Notes: generated from the sequence alone by a model not told the origin. A DNA stretch of 64,000 bases from Bacillota bacterium (GCA_023435705.1 JAEYRH010000014.1:62001-126000), one strand, 5' to 3'. Numbered from the stretch's first letter, positions 51,888-60,878 are shown. Made by a program: numbers and translations.

Positions 51888-53099
51888 ATGAAGAAAGAAC
51901 TCCTGGAAAATCAAGCCCTTCGGGCACAAATGCTGTTCTTTGATCCGCCAGAGAAATGGGGCACATTCAAAAGCCAACCCAAACCGCCGGAAAAATCGGA
52001 AGGCAAGAGGCGTTCTCCGTTTTTTGGCGAGAAGCCTGTCATTGAGATTGAACCCATTGAGCCCGGTGTGAAGGTGCTGGAAAACGGCGATGTGCGATTC
52101 CGTTTCTTTGCGCCCGATGCCAAAACTGTGGAGGTCGCGGGAATCGGCGGCGGGTTCACCAAAGAGCGGCGTGCGATGGCGAAGGGCGCTGACGGCTGGT
52201 GGACGGCGGTTGTCTCCGGCATCCTGCCGGGCTTCCACTACCATGAGTATTTCGTGGATGGCAACCGCATGGTGAGCCCCGACGCCCAGTGCGGCTATGG
52301 CTGCTTTTATGGCATCAATTTCTTTGACCTGCCATCCGATGAGGATGAGTTCTGGATGCTCAAGGATGTACCCCATGGCGACGTGCGCATGGAGTATTAT
52401 AAGTCCTCGGTCAACGGCCGCACAAAGTGCGCCTGGGTCTATGCGCCGCCCGGTTATGACACGGAAATGGAGCAGTACCCGGTGCTGTATATCCAGCATG
52501 GTGTGGGGGAGAACGAGACCGGCTGGGTCTGGCAGGGCCGACTGAACCTCATCGCGGACAACCTGATCGCCGAAGGCAAGTGCGGCAAGATGATCATCGT
52601 GATGAACGCCGGCTATGCCTTCAAGCCAGGTGAGGACCCGGTGTTTTTCCCCGGCGACTTTGACAGCGAGCTTGTGAATGACTGCATCCCCTTCATTGAC
52701 GGCAAATATCGCACCATCGCAGACAAGCGCCACCGCGCCATCGCCGGGTTGTCGCTGGGTTCGGCGCAGGCATTCTTCTCTGCGATGAAGCACTGCGACC
52801 TGTTTGGCAGCGTCGGCGTGTTTTCCGGTGGGCTCCCGCTGAAACGCTCCGAGTATGATTACACCGAATACTTCAACGACGCCAAAACCGTGAACAAAGA
52901 CTTTGACCTGATCTTTGTGTCCGGCGGTGACGACGAGGGCTATCGGGAACGCACCGAGCCTGTGCTGGAAGAGCTGAAGGCCAAGGGCGTCAAGGTCACC
53001 GGCTATCACCGCCCCGGCTTTCATGTGTGGGATGTGTGGCGCTTCTCAGCCTATGAATTTTTACAGAAATTATTCAGGCGGGAGGGTGCGTCATGCTGA
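51888..53099 (+). CDS. Esterase 2 with N-terminal CBM48/E-set-like domain
   Basis: A 403-residue two-domain protein. Residues about 55-145 form an early-set (CBM48/IsoAmylase-N-like) domain, recognisable from VRFRFFAPDAKTVEVAGIGGGF and GFHYHEYFVDG; residues about 165-400 are an esterase-D hydrolase with the Ser in AGLSLGSAQA and the His in PGFHVWDVWRFSAYEF. This domain pairing is known from feruloyl/acetyl xylan esterases (CE1-like). It opens with a segment shared with the next two proteins (LxNQAL..x.LFFD). Overlaps esterase 3 by 7 bp. Confidence 0.88.
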   Translation: MKKELLENQALRAQMLFFDPPEKWGTFKSQPKPPEKSEGKRRSPFFGEKPVIEIEPIEPGVKVLENGDVRFRFFAPDAKTVEVAGIGGGFTKERRAMAKGADGWWTAVVSGILPGFHYHEYFVDGNRMVSPDAQCGYGCFYGINFFDLPSDEDEFWMLKDVPHGDVRMEYYKSSVNGRTKCAWVYAPPGYDTEMEQYPVLYIQHGVGENETGWVWQGRLNLIADNLIAEGKCGKMIIVMNAGYAFKPGEDPVFFPGDFDSELVNDCIPFIDGKYRTIADKRHRAIAGLSLGSAQAFFSAMKHCDLFGSVGVFSGGLPLKRSEYDYTEYFNDAKTVNKDFDLIFVSGGDDEGYRERTEPVLEELKAKGVKVTGYHRPGFHVWDVWRFSAYEFLQKLFRREGASC

Positions 53100-54247
53100 G
53101 GAAAGAGATGCTGGACAATCAGGCGCTGGCCGCACACGGCCTGTTCTTTGATGATGTGCACCGCAACCTGGTGCTGGCTGTGGATAGCGAGGGGCGGCCA
53201 GCTGGTAAATACGTTGTGATCCCTGAGGCCTGTAAGGTGCATGAAAACGGCGATGTGACATTCTCCTTTTTTGCGCCGAACGCAAGCTCGGTGCAGGTGG
53301 CTGGATTGGGCGGCGGGTTCTCCGACGAGCGGCGTGACCTGGAGAAGGGGGAGGACGGCTGGTGGCGCGGCACTGTGTCCGGCATCGACTCGGGCCTCCA
53401 TTACCACAACTATTTTGTGGACGGCACGCGGGCGCTGAACCCCTATGCACCTTATAGCTATGGTTGCAGCCGGGTGATCAATTTCTTTGAGCTGCCCGAC
53501 AAGTATTCCAATTTCTACCTGATGCGTGACGTGCCCCATGGCACCGTGCGGATGGACTACTTTAAGTCTGAAGTGACCAAAAAGGTGCGCAATTGCTGGG
53601 TTTATACGCCGCCGGGCTATGAGACGGCGAAGGACAAACGCTACCCGGTGCTCTACTTGCAGCATGGCGGCGGCGAGTCTGAGACGGGCTGGATCTGGCA
53701 GGGCAAGATCAACCACATCGCTGACAACATGATTGCCGACGGAGCCTGTGAGGAGCTCATCATTGTGATGAACTGCGGCAACGCCTTGCCGTGGGATGAA
53801 AGCCCCGTGGACAACCCAATGCTGGGCGTGGCCGACGATGTGATCGCGCAGGACAGCGTGCCCTTCATCGACGGGAAGTACCGCACGATCGCCGATCGGC
53901 ATCACCGGGCGATCGCAGGCCTATCGATGGGCGGGGGCCAGGCGCAGATGGCATCGTTCAAGTATCCGGAGATATTTGCCAACTCCGGCATTTTCAGCGC
54001 GCCTCTGGACACCCGAAGCGGTTACATGCAGAAATATATCGCTGGCCCGGACATTGTGAGCCCCGAATTTGACCTGCTCTTTGTGAGCTGGGGCGAATAT
54101 GAGAATGTAGCGGACTACAACCGATCCATCCTGCAGGAGTGGCGCGATCTTGGCATCGCCAGCGTGATCTATACCACGCCGGGCTACCATGACTGGCCGG
54201 TGTGGCGCTGGTGCGCCCGCGAGTTCATCGCGCGGCTGTGGCGATGA
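53093..54247 (+). CDS. Esterase 3 with N-terminal CBM48/E-set-like domain
   Basis: A 384-residue paralogue of esterase 2: MLDNQALAAHGLFFDD opening, E-set domain VTFSFFAPNASSVQVAGLGGGF, hydrolase domain with Ser in AGLSMGGGQA and His in PGYHDWPVWRW. The oxyanion region is VLYLQHGGGESETGW, and a PFIDGKYRTIADR block is shared by all three long copies. The start overlaps the esterase 2 end. No signal peptide. Confidence 0.88.
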   Translation: MLRKEMLDNQALAAHGLFFDDVHRNLVLAVDSEGRPAGKYVVIPEACKVHENGDVTFSFFAPNASSVQVAGLGGGFSDERRDLEKGEDGWWRGTVSGIDSGLHYHNYFVDGTRALNPYAPYSYGCSRVINFFELPDKYSNFYLMRDVPHGTVRMDYFKSEVTKKVRNCWVYTPPGYETAKDKRYPVLYLQHGGGESETGWIWQGKINHIADNMIADGACEELIIVMNCGNALPWDESPVDNPMLGVADDVIAQDSVPFIDGKYRTIADRHHRAIAGLSMGGGQAQMASFKYPEIFANSGIFSAPLDTRSGYMQKYIAGPDIVSPEFDLLFVSWGEYENVADYNRSILQEWRDLGIASVIYTTPGYHDWPVWRWCAREFIARLWR

Positions 54248-54278
54248 TGGAACCCACACGAGGAAAGGCGGAGGCAGA

Positions 54279-55466
54279 ATGAGAAAAGAAATCCGTGAAA
54301 ACCAGGCGCTCAACTCCCACATGTTGTTCTATGACCCGGTGAACAAGAAGGTCGCGCCGATGCCGCCGTTTCCGACAGACGGCAAGCTCCCGCGCCTCCC
54401 GCCGGCTCCCAACACTCCTTATCGTGACATGCCAGGTGTGCGCACAATGGATGATGGCAGGGTGGAGGTCACCCTTTATGCGCCAGATGCCCACAGTGTG
54501 AGGATTGCCGGCCATGGCGGCTCCATGCCAAACTCCTATGATATGGAGCGGATTGAGGGCGGCTACTGGAAGGTTGTCATTGATGACCTGGGACCCGGCT
54601 TCCATTACCACGACTATTATGTGGACGGCGTCAAGACGTTCAACCCCACGATCCCCTTTGGATTTGGCAGCCATGCAGTGGTGAACTATCTGGAGGTGCC
54701 GGACCCCAACGAGGATTTCTATCTGCTCAAGGATGTGCCACATGGCACATTGCATATGGAGCTGTTGAAATCGGAGCTGTGTGGCCGCTATCGCAATGCC
54801 TGGATCTATACTCCGCCGGGTTATGAAACAAGCGGCAAGCGCTACCCGGTGCTCTATATCCAGCATGGCGGCGGAGAAAACGAGATGGGGTGGATCTGGC
54901 AGGGCAAGATCAACTACATTGCCGACAATCTGCTGGATGCCGGAGAGATCGAGGAGATGCTCATCGTGTGCTGCGCCGGCTATGCGCCGAAGCAGCTGGA
55001 GGATGGCACGTTTGTCACCGTGGATTACTCCGATGTGATGGTCGGTGAAATCGTGCCCTTCATCGATGGCAAATATCGCACCATTGCCGACCGAGAACAC
55101 CGCGCCATCGCCGGGCTTTCGATGGGCGGCGGCCAGGCAAGAGCCTTGGCGCACCGGCACCCGGAGGTGTTCGCGAGCCTTGGGCAGTTCTCCAGCGGCG
55201 GCGGCTTCATCGTGAAGGGCGACCCTGCCGACGGCCAATACGATTACTCGGAGCTGTTTGCCACACCGGAGCACTACAACAGCATCATGAAGCTCACGTT
55301 CATCTCCTGCGGCACTGAAGACCCGCGCCACAAGTACACAAGCGTTCAAGTGCAGGAGTTGGCTGATAAGGGCTATCATGTGAGCTATAACCCCTACCCA
55401 GGCCACCACGAGTGGGATGTGTGGCGCTTCTCCGCCCGCGATTTTATGAAGGTATTGTTCCGGTAA
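54279..55466 (+). CDS. Esterase 4 with N-terminal CBM48/E-set-like domain
   Basis: A 395-residue paralogue of esterases 2 and 3: opening IRENQALNSHMLFYD, E-set domain VEVTLYAPDAHSVRIAGHGG, Ser in AGLSMGGGQARAL, His in PGHHEWDVWRFSARDF. The ATG at 54279 is preceded by GGCGGAGG and gives the same N-terminus as the other copies; the open frame back to 54189 overlaps esterase 3 and is not needed. The next gene is the GH51 enzyme after 104 bp. Confidence 0.88.
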   Translation: MRKEIRENQALNSHMLFYDPVNKKVAPMPPFPTDGKLPRLPPAPNTPYRDMPGVRTMDDGRVEVTLYAPDAHSVRIAGHGGSMPNSYDMERIEGGYWKVVIDDLGPGFHYHDYYVDGVKTFNPTIPFGFGSHAVVNYLEVPDPNEDFYLLKDVPHGTLHMELLKSELCGRYRNAWIYTPPGYETSGKRYPVLYIQHGGGENEMGWIWQGKINYIADNLLDAGEIEEMLIVCCAGYAPKQLEDGTFVTVDYSDVMVGEIVPFIDGKYRTIADREHRAIAGLSMGGGQARALAHRHPEVFASLGQFSSGGGFIVKGDPADGQYDYSELFATPEHYNSIMKLTFISCGTEDPRHKYTSVQVQELADKGYHVSYNPYPGHHEWDVWRFSARDFMKVLFR

Positions 55467-55469
55467 ATG

Positions 55470-55478
55470 TGCTATGAT
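55470..55478 (+). promoter_or_regulatory. Possible internal extended -10 promoter before the GH51 gene
   Basis: TGCTATGAT (TATGAT at 55473-55478) without a good -35 box. A hairpin GGCGGC/GCCGCC (about 55525-55543) follows in the leader, then the GH51 ribosome site. Confidence 0.35.
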
Positions 55479-55570
55479 GGTGAAGGTTCACTTTGCTTAA
55501 TGCGCATTGTTTTTTGGGAATCGGGCGGCATGCATCAGCCGCCGATATAATTACATCATGGAGGAAGAGT

Positions 55571-57178
55571 ATGGGCAAAAAAGCAACGGTCACGCTCCAT
55601 CCCGCTTTTAAAATCGGTGACATTTCGCCCCGTTTGTACGGCGCGTTTCTGGAACCGATCGGGTCCATGGTCAACGGCAGCATGTATAACCCCAAGCACC
55701 CCACCGCCGACGACAAGGGCTTCCGGCGCGACTACATCGACGCGCTGAAGGGCACGGGCCTTCCGGCGGTGCGCCTGCCCGGTGGCAACTTTGTGTCCGG
55801 TTGGGACTGGAAGGACTCCATCGGGCCCATGGATAAGCGCAAGACCAACCTGGATCTGGCGTGGTTCCAATACATCCCCAACGACGTGGGCCATGATGAG
55901 TATCTGCAATGGGCCGAGCGCGTGGGTTTCGAGCCCATGTACACGGTCAATCTGGGCACCGGCACCATCAACGACGCGATCAGCATTGTGGAATACACCA
56001 ACCACAAGGGCGGCACTCACTGGTCCAACCTTCGCCGCGAATATGGCCATGAGGATCCCTATGGCGTGAAGATCTGGTATCTGGGCAATGAGATGGACGG
56101 CCCCTGGCAGATCGCCTCCTGGGAGAAAAACCCCAAGGGTTATGGCGTGCTGGCCCATGAGGCTTCCAAGGCGATGAAATGGGTTGATCCCAAGATCGAG
56201 ACCGTGGCTTGCGTATCCTCCTCGCCGTTCTTGCACACCTATCCCCAGTGGGATCTGGAAGTGCTGCAGGAGTGCTACGAGACGGTGGACTACATTTCGC
56301 TGCACCATTACCACACCGCGCCCTCCGGCGACCTGGGCGCGCTGCTGGGTGGCTCGGCGATGTTTGAGGACTATATCCGCACCGAGATCGCACTCTGCGA
56401 CTTTGTGCAAACCAAACTGCGCGCGCCCAAGCAGATGATGCTTTCCTTTGACGAATACGGCAGCATGGCGCGGCCTGCCAAGGGCATCAGTTATGGCAAG
56501 GGCGGCAACCTGAACTTCTCCAGTTTCAACCTCTTCAAGCCTGACGCCACCTACGTGCTCCACGACCCGGACGATTGGTCCAAGCGCAGGATGTTCCCCA
56601 GAGGCGGCGAGATCATCAGCGCTGTCGCGCAGGCTTCCACGATCCTCACACTGCTGCGTTATGCCGACAGGGTCAAGATCGGCTGCATGACCGGCGGGCT
56701 GGGTGCGCTGGCTGCGACCGACCGCGACCATGTGTGGCGCTCCGCTGCCTATTATCCCTACAGCCAGTTGATCCAGTATGGGCGCGGCGTATCAATGCGC
56801 ACCTCGGTGGATTGCGATACCTATGACATCCCTGGTTATGCCGTGGACGATTTCCACCAGTATGACACCCATGAGGGCGTGCCCTACATCGAGTCCGCTG
56901 CGGCCTATGATGAAGCCAACGGCGATCTTAACGTGTTTGTGATCAACCGCAACTGGGAGCAGGACACGTCGCTCGATCTGGATGTGAGCGGTTTTACCGG
57001 GTATGGCTTTGTGGAGCAGATTGAGCTTTTCTCCAACGATCTGGAAGCAGGCAACTCCTACGAAAACCCTGACGCCATCAAGCCCGTCATCTCTGCCGCA
57101 GCCAAGTTTGAAAACGGCAAGGTGTCCACGGTGGCCAAGAAGCTTTCGTGGAATGTGTTCCGGTTCAAGAAACTGTAA
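55571..57178 (+). CDS. GH51 alpha-L-arabinofuranosidase, intracellular
   Basis: A 535-residue family GH51 enzyme that removes arabinofuranosyl side chains from arabinoxylan or arabinan fragments. Acid/base Glu174 is in WYLGNEMDGPW and nucleophile Glu295 in LSFDEYG; ISPRLYGAFLEP, RLPGGNFVSGWDW and SLHHYH are typical. The C-terminal beta domain contains NVFVINRN. ATG 55571 follows GGAGGAAG; the earlier frame crosses a hairpin. No signal peptide, as usual for GH51. Last gene of the esterase operon, followed by a terminator. Confidence 0.95.
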   Translation: MGKKATVTLHPAFKIGDISPRLYGAFLEPIGSMVNGSMYNPKHPTADDKGFRRDYIDALKGTGLPAVRLPGGNFVSGWDWKDSIGPMDKRKTNLDLAWFQYIPNDVGHDEYLQWAERVGFEPMYTVNLGTGTINDAISIVEYTNHKGGTHWSNLRREYGHEDPYGVKIWYLGNEMDGPWQIASWEKNPKGYGVLAHEASKAMKWVDPKIETVACVSSSPFLHTYPQWDLEVLQECYETVDYISLHHYHTAPSGDLGALLGGSAMFEDYIRTEIALCDFVQTKLRAPKQMMLSFDEYGSMARPAKGISYGKGGNLNFSSFNLFKPDATYVLHDPDDWSKRRMFPRGGEIISAVAQASTILTLLRYADRVKIGCMTGGLGALAATDRDHVWRSAAYYPYSQLIQYGRGVSMRTSVDCDTYDIPGYAVDDFHQYDTHEGVPYIESAAAYDEANGDLNVFVINRNWEQDTSLDLDVSGFTGYGFVEQIELFSNDLEAGNSYENPDAIKPVISAAAKFENGKVSTVAKKLSWNVFRFKKL

Positions 57179-57195
57179 TTGATAAAAAGCCGATA

Positions 57196-57235
57196 CAAGA
57201 GGAGCCGCCGGTTATCCGGCGGCTCTTGTTTGTTT
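57196..57235 (+). terminator. Terminator after the GH51 gene
   Basis: GAGCCGCCGG and CCGGCGGCTC (10 bp, tetraloop TTAT) followed by TTGTTTGTTTG. Confidence 0.85.
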
Positions 57236-57286
57236 GTGAAGCTCTAAATACCCACCATTGCTTCGCTTACGAGCGATCACCTTGCC

Positions 57287-57345
57287 ATGACTGTCAAGAT
57301 ATTCATGGTATTGTCGGGCCGGGTCGGAGCCCGGCCCCTACTGGT
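57287..57345. repeat. REP-like palindrome between convergent GH51 and GH29 genes
   Basis: Two hairpins: CCATGA/TCATGG (57287-57310) and GGGCCGGG/CCCGGCCC (57316-57337), followed by a G-rich run. The GGGCCGGGTCGGAGCCCGGCCC core resembles dispersed GC-rich palindromes common in Clostridia; the family assignment is from memory only. Confidence 0.5.
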
Positions 57346-57363
57346 GGGGGGAGGGGGGCAAGC

Positions 57364-58833
57364 TTAATCAGGGTCTGCCTGGATCTTGAACGCATACGCA
57401 AAATCACAGGGTCTGGTGCTTTCCTGCTGCAGCCCCTCCGGAAGATCAATCACAATCCCGTTTTCATCGATGCGCCACGGCAGCGGCGAATCATACCCTA
57501 GCATCGTGATCTCAGAACCATCTTTTGGTCGCAGGGTTTTGATTTGCAGCGACTGCCCCGGCCATTGCGTGCTGATGGCGTAGGCGGTGTGCCCATCCTT
57601 TGTGCGCGTGAAGAAGAGGGTATCTCCTTCCTTATACAGCGTGCCAGGCCGGGGCCTGGTGGCATAGATCGCCTCGCCGTTCACCTTGAGCCACCGGCCC
57701 GCTTCCTCCAGGTCGCGGATGGCGTTCGGGTGCCACTGGCCGTTCGGGTCCGGGCCAATGCCCACCATGAAGTTGCCGCCCTTGGCCACGATGTCCACCA
57801 GGTTGTGGATGATCCAGCGGCCTCCCTTGTAGAAGCTGCCGTCCGGGTCGTAGGAGAAGGACTTGCCTAATGGATATATCACCATCCAGGGCATGTCGGT
57901 GTTGGCCTTGGCACCGGGGAAAAAGCCCTCCGGCGTGTAGTAATCGCCGTAGTTGCCGACGCCCCTGGCGCGGAACATGCAGTCCGGCTGGAGCTTGCGG
58001 GCCATCTTGATTGTTTCTTTGAACTCCGGCCACACATCGGGGCCAAACCAGTTGTCCAGGCAGACCATGTCGATCTTGCCATAGTTGGTCAGGATCTCCG
58101 AAAGCTGCTGCCTGTGCCGTGCGACCATCCGCCGCTTTTCCTCTTCGGTGAGGGTGGGAGCCATCACAGGCGGTGTCGGGCCGTAGAACCGCGGGATGTC
58201 GTCCAGCTCCTGTTGCGTGATCAACTTCTCTGAGCCTGGCACGGTCAGAGGGTGGTATCCGTAGGGCCTGAAGTCGGCGTCATACCAGTCGGGGTTGGAA
58301 AAATAGAGGTCGATGCGTATATTGTGCTGCCGTGCGGCGTCGCAGATTTCCCTCACAATGTCTCGTCCATAGGGTGACTCCATCACGCTATAGGCGCAGT
58401 CGCAGTCCTCAATGACCGGGCCACCCTCCGCATCCCACTGCACGCGTCGCTTCACCCTGGTTTTTGTGTCAAACAGGGAGAAGCCTTCATGGTGCTTCGT
58501 GGTGAACGCCATGCACTTCATGCCCACCGATTCAAACAAGCCCATCCAGGCATCTGCGCTGAAGCCCTGTGGGTTGAATTGCTGGCTCAGATCCACATAC
58601 TCCTGCCGCCTTTGGTAGTTCATCTTCAAAAATGGCCAGGATTCGCCCGGCAGGCTCCACATGGAGTAGAGGCCCCAATGGATGCGGATGCCGTACTTCA
58701 TATCCTTGAATGCTTCGAAGGCCTGCTCAGAGGCGTGGGAATAGTCTTCGTCGGGAGTTTGCTCCACGTAGTCTTTCACCATTCTGTAATAAAAATCTGT
58801 CTCAGGCAAGGTGATGTTTCGTGTTTCGCTCAT
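57364..58833 (-). CDS. GH29 alpha-L-fucosidase, intracellular
   Basis: A 489-residue GH29 enzyme that releases L-fucose. The N-terminal barrel has YGIRIHWGLYSMW, the TTKHHEGFSLFDT signature, and the nucleophile Asp260 in MVCLDNWFGPDVW; NLVDIVAKGGNFMVGIGPD completes the barrel and a small C-terminal beta domain follows. ATG 58833 has AAGGAG seven bases upstream. No signal peptide. It is the second gene after a zinc alcohol dehydrogenase, which could oxidise the released sugar. Confidence 0.93.
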   Translation of the reverse strand: MSETRNITLPETDFYYRMVKDYVEQTPDEDYSHASEQAFEAFKDMKYGIRIHWGLYSMWSLPGESWPFLKMNYQRRQEYVDLSQQFNPQGFSADAWMGLFESVGMKCMAFTTKHHEGFSLFDTKTRVKRRVQWDAEGGPVIEDCDCAYSVMESPYGRDIVREICDAARQHNIRIDLYFSNPDWYDADFRPYGYHPLTVPGSEKLITQQELDDIPRFYGPTPPVMAPTLTEEEKRRMVARHRQQLSEILTNYGKIDMVCLDNWFGPDVWPEFKETIKMARKLQPDCMFRARGVGNYGDYYTPEGFFPGAKANTDMPWMVIYPLGKSFSYDPDGSFYKGGRWIIHNLVDIVAKGGNFMVGIGPDPNGQWHPNAIRDLEEAGRWLKVNGEAIYATRPRPGTLYKEGDTLFFTRTKDGHTAYAISTQWPGQSLQIKTLRPKDGSEITMLGYDSPLPWRIDENGIVIDLPEGLQQESTRPCDFAYAFKIQADPD

Positions 58834-58856
58834 GGGGTTCTCCTTCCAGGCAAAGG

Positions 58857-58903
58857 CATGGGCCCCCTGCATTACGGCAGTCAGCCGCATCATGGGGCCC
58901 ATG
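58857..58903 (-). other. Intercistronic hairpin between the dehydrogenase and fucosidase genes
   Basis: A 10-bp stem, CATGGGCCCC (58857-58866) / GGGGCCCATG (58894-58903), with no T tract. It probably stabilises or processes the shared transcript. Confidence 0.5.
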
Positions 58904-58934
58904 TATGGTTCCTCTCAGCTTGCTGCGATCGGGA

Positions 58935-59975
58935 TCAAATCTTAATGACCGCCTTGATGATGTTGTCCTTGTCTGCAATGCTGCGGTCCATGGCGTTTTG
59001 CAGGTCGTCCAGCTCGAAGGTGTTGGACACGATGCCCTTCAGGTTGAGCCTGCCACTGGCAACGGCCTCGATCGCCATCGGGTAGATGTGGCGATAGCGG
59101 AATACCATTTGGATCGTGAGCTCCTTGTCCATCGCCATGCCCATGGGCAGCGTGAGCTCGCCGGTTTTTGAGTAGCCCACCATCACGATGGTGGCGCCCT
59201 TCTTGCACATCTGAATGGCCTGCCGGGCAGCCTTTTCGTTGCCGGAGCACTCGATAACCAGGTCTGCACCCCGGCCGCCGGTCAGCTTCTCCAGCGCCTG
59301 CACCGCATCCTCGGCGGCGCCGTTGATCACGGCGGTCGCGCCCAGCTCTATTGCCTTTTCCAGGCGGCTGTTCACGACGTCCACCACATAAACAGTGGAG
59401 ACGCCCTCTGCCTTCAGCGCCATCATGGACATGAGGCCGATGCAGCCGGCACCAAACACCACAGCTGTCTGTCCGGCGTGGGCACCGCCCAGGTTCGCAG
59501 CGTGGAAGCCCACAGCCAGTGGCTCAATCAGCGCGCCTTCCAACGTGCTCACATTGTCCGGCAGTTTGAAGCACAGGTCAGCTTCATGGGCCACATACTC
59601 CTGATAAACGCCACCCACCGGGGGGGTGGCAAAGAAAATCACATCGGGGCAGAGGTTGTAGCGGCCGGTGCGGCAGAATTCGCATTTGCCGCAGGTCTTG
59701 CCGGGCTCCAGCGCCACGCGGTCGCCGGGCTTCAGGTGCTTGACCTCCGAGCCCACGGACACCACCGTGCCGCCGGCCTCATGCCCAAGCACAAAGGGAG
59801 GTTCCACAATAAAGTTGCCGATCCTGCCGTGTGCGAAATAGTGCATGTCGCTGCCGCAGATGCCCACGTATTCCAGTTTGACCAGCGCCTCGTCGGGCTT
59901 GGGCGTGGGGATCTCCCGTTCCTCAAATACGATCTTCCCGATCGCCTCCATGACTGCCACTTTCATCTTTGCCAA
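58935..59975 (-). CDS. Zinc-dependent medium-chain alcohol/sorbitol dehydrogenase
   Basis: A 346-residue MDR-family enzyme. Catalytic zinc ligands are in GICGSDMHYF and GHEAGG; the structural zinc loop CGKCEFCRTGRYNLC is intact; the Rossmann motif is VVFGAGCIGLMSMM with Asp in VVDVV, favouring NAD. It is closest to sorbitol/xylitol dehydrogenases. A TTG start (59975) is used because AAGGAG is nine bases before it; ATG 59966 is the alternative. In operon with the fucosidase, so an L-fucose or fucitol substrate is possible but unproven. Confidence 0.9.
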   Translation of the reverse strand: MAKMKVAVMEAIGKIVFEEREIPTPKPDEALVKLEYVGICGSDMHYFAHGRIGNFIVEPPFVLGHEAGGTVVSVGSEVKHLKPGDRVALEPGKTCGKCEFCRTGRYNLCPDVIFFATPPVGGVYQEYVAHEADLCFKLPDNVSTLEGALIEPLAVGFHAANLGGAHAGQTAVVFGAGCIGLMSMMALKAEGVSTVYVVDVVNSRLEKAIELGATAVINGAAEDAVQALEKLTGGRGADLVIECSGNEKAARQAIQMCKKGATIVMVGYSKTGELTLPMGMAMDKELTIQMVFRYRHIYPMAIEAVASGRLNLKGIVSNTFELDDLQNAMDRSIADKDNIIKAVIKI

Positions 59976-60000
59976 ATGCCATCACTCCTTCCAGTTGATT

Positions 60001-60029
60001 ACTATATACACTTCTGATGAGGAGTTCAA
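60001..60029 (-). promoter_or_regulatory. Promoter of the dehydrogenase-fucosidase operon
   Basis: Minus strand TTGAAC (60024-60029), 17-bp spacer, TATAGT (60001-60006). Confidence 0.65.
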
Positions 60030-60057
60030 GTGTGATTGTCATGTTTAGGGCTCTTGT

Positions 60058-60086
60058 TTGCCACTGGCGGAGCATTGTGCTATCAT
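60058..60086 (+). promoter_or_regulatory. Promoter of the yggS-like gene
   Basis: TTGCCA (60058-60063), 17-bp spacer, TATCAT (60081-60086) with an extended TGn. Confidence 0.65.
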
Positions 60087-60114
60087 ATCGCCAAACGAAG
60101 CGCGGGGTGTGAGT

Positions 60115-60828
60115 ATGGACAATTCTGAGATGATCCGGCGCAATGTGGATGCTGTGATGGAGCGGATCGAAAAGGCAGCGCAACGGAGCGGCAGGCCGGC
60201 TGATGCCATCACCTTGATTGCCGTGAGTAAGACTGTTGATGCCGCGATGGTCAGCCTTGCCTACGAGGCCGGCGTGCGGCACTTTGGTGAGAACCGCGCC
60301 CAGGAGCTTGCGCTGAAGCGGTACCAGCTGGATCTGGATTGCACCTGGCACTTTATCGGCCACCTGCAGAGCAACAAGGCCCGTGACGCGCTGGCAAACT
60401 CCCACCTGATCCACTCGGTGGACAGTGTTGCGCTGGCCAAAGAAATTGACCGGCGTGCCTCAGCAGCCGGGGTGAAAGCCCGCATCCTCGCGCAGGTGAA
60501 CATCTCCAATGAGGAGTCCAAATCCGGCATTAACGTGGCGGACACAGAGCAATTTGTGGTGGAGCTTTCCGCATTTCCAAACCTGGAGATTCAGGGCTTG
60601 ATGACTATAGCTGCTCCCACAGCAGATCCGGAAGAGGTGCGGCCCCAGTTTCTCACGATGAAACAAGCGTTTGACCGTATAGCCGGCATTAACCATCACC
60701 ACAATGTGCGTATGGAGCACCTTTCGATGGGGATGAGCCATGACTTTGAGGTTGCCATTGAAGAAGGCGCCACAATGGTGCGTGTGGGCACGGCGATTTT
60801 CGGCGCCCGGCCACCAATGCGTGGATAA
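60115..60828 (+). CDS. YggS/PLPHP family pyridoxal phosphate homeostasis protein
   Basis: A 237-residue single-domain PLP-binding TIM barrel, the family involved in vitamin B6 and amino acid homeostasis. PLP lysine is Lys39 in LIAVSKT; FGENRAQEL, WHFIGHLQSNK, HSVDS and the phosphate-binding LSMGMSHDFEVAIEEG with VRVGTAIFG are all present. ATG 60115 is chosen; a GTG two codons earlier is possible behind GGGG. It stands alone, not in the usual division-gene cluster with sepF. Confidence 0.96.
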   Translation: MDNSEMIRRNVDAVMERIEKAAQRSGRPADAITLIAVSKTVDAAMVSLAYEAGVRHFGENRAQELALKRYQLDLDCTWHFIGHLQSNKARDALANSHLIHSVDSVALAKEIDRRASAAGVKARILAQVNISNEESKSGINVADTEQFVVELSAFPNLEIQGLMTIAAPTADPEEVRPQFLTMKQAFDRIAGINHHHNVRMEHLSMGMSHDFEVAIEEGATMVRVGTAIFGARPPMRG

Positions 60829-60849
60829 GTGAATCCTGTTCTGTTGAAA

Positions 60850-60878
60850 CTGAAACAAAGCTAATCATGCTGTATAAA
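60850..60878 (+). promoter_or_regulatory. Possible promoter of the small cysteine ORF
   Basis: CTGAAA (60850-60855), 17-bp spacer, TATAAA (60873-60878). The transcript would begin near 60885 directly with the hairpin at 60886-60905. Confidence 0.4.

Noticed and set aside
51822..53024. 400-codon frame antisense to esterase 2, with similar ones at 12478-13449, 13518-14708, 23724-24782, 54225-55409 and 55556-56731
   Set aside because: All lie opposite genes with clear family motifs and have no family features of their own.
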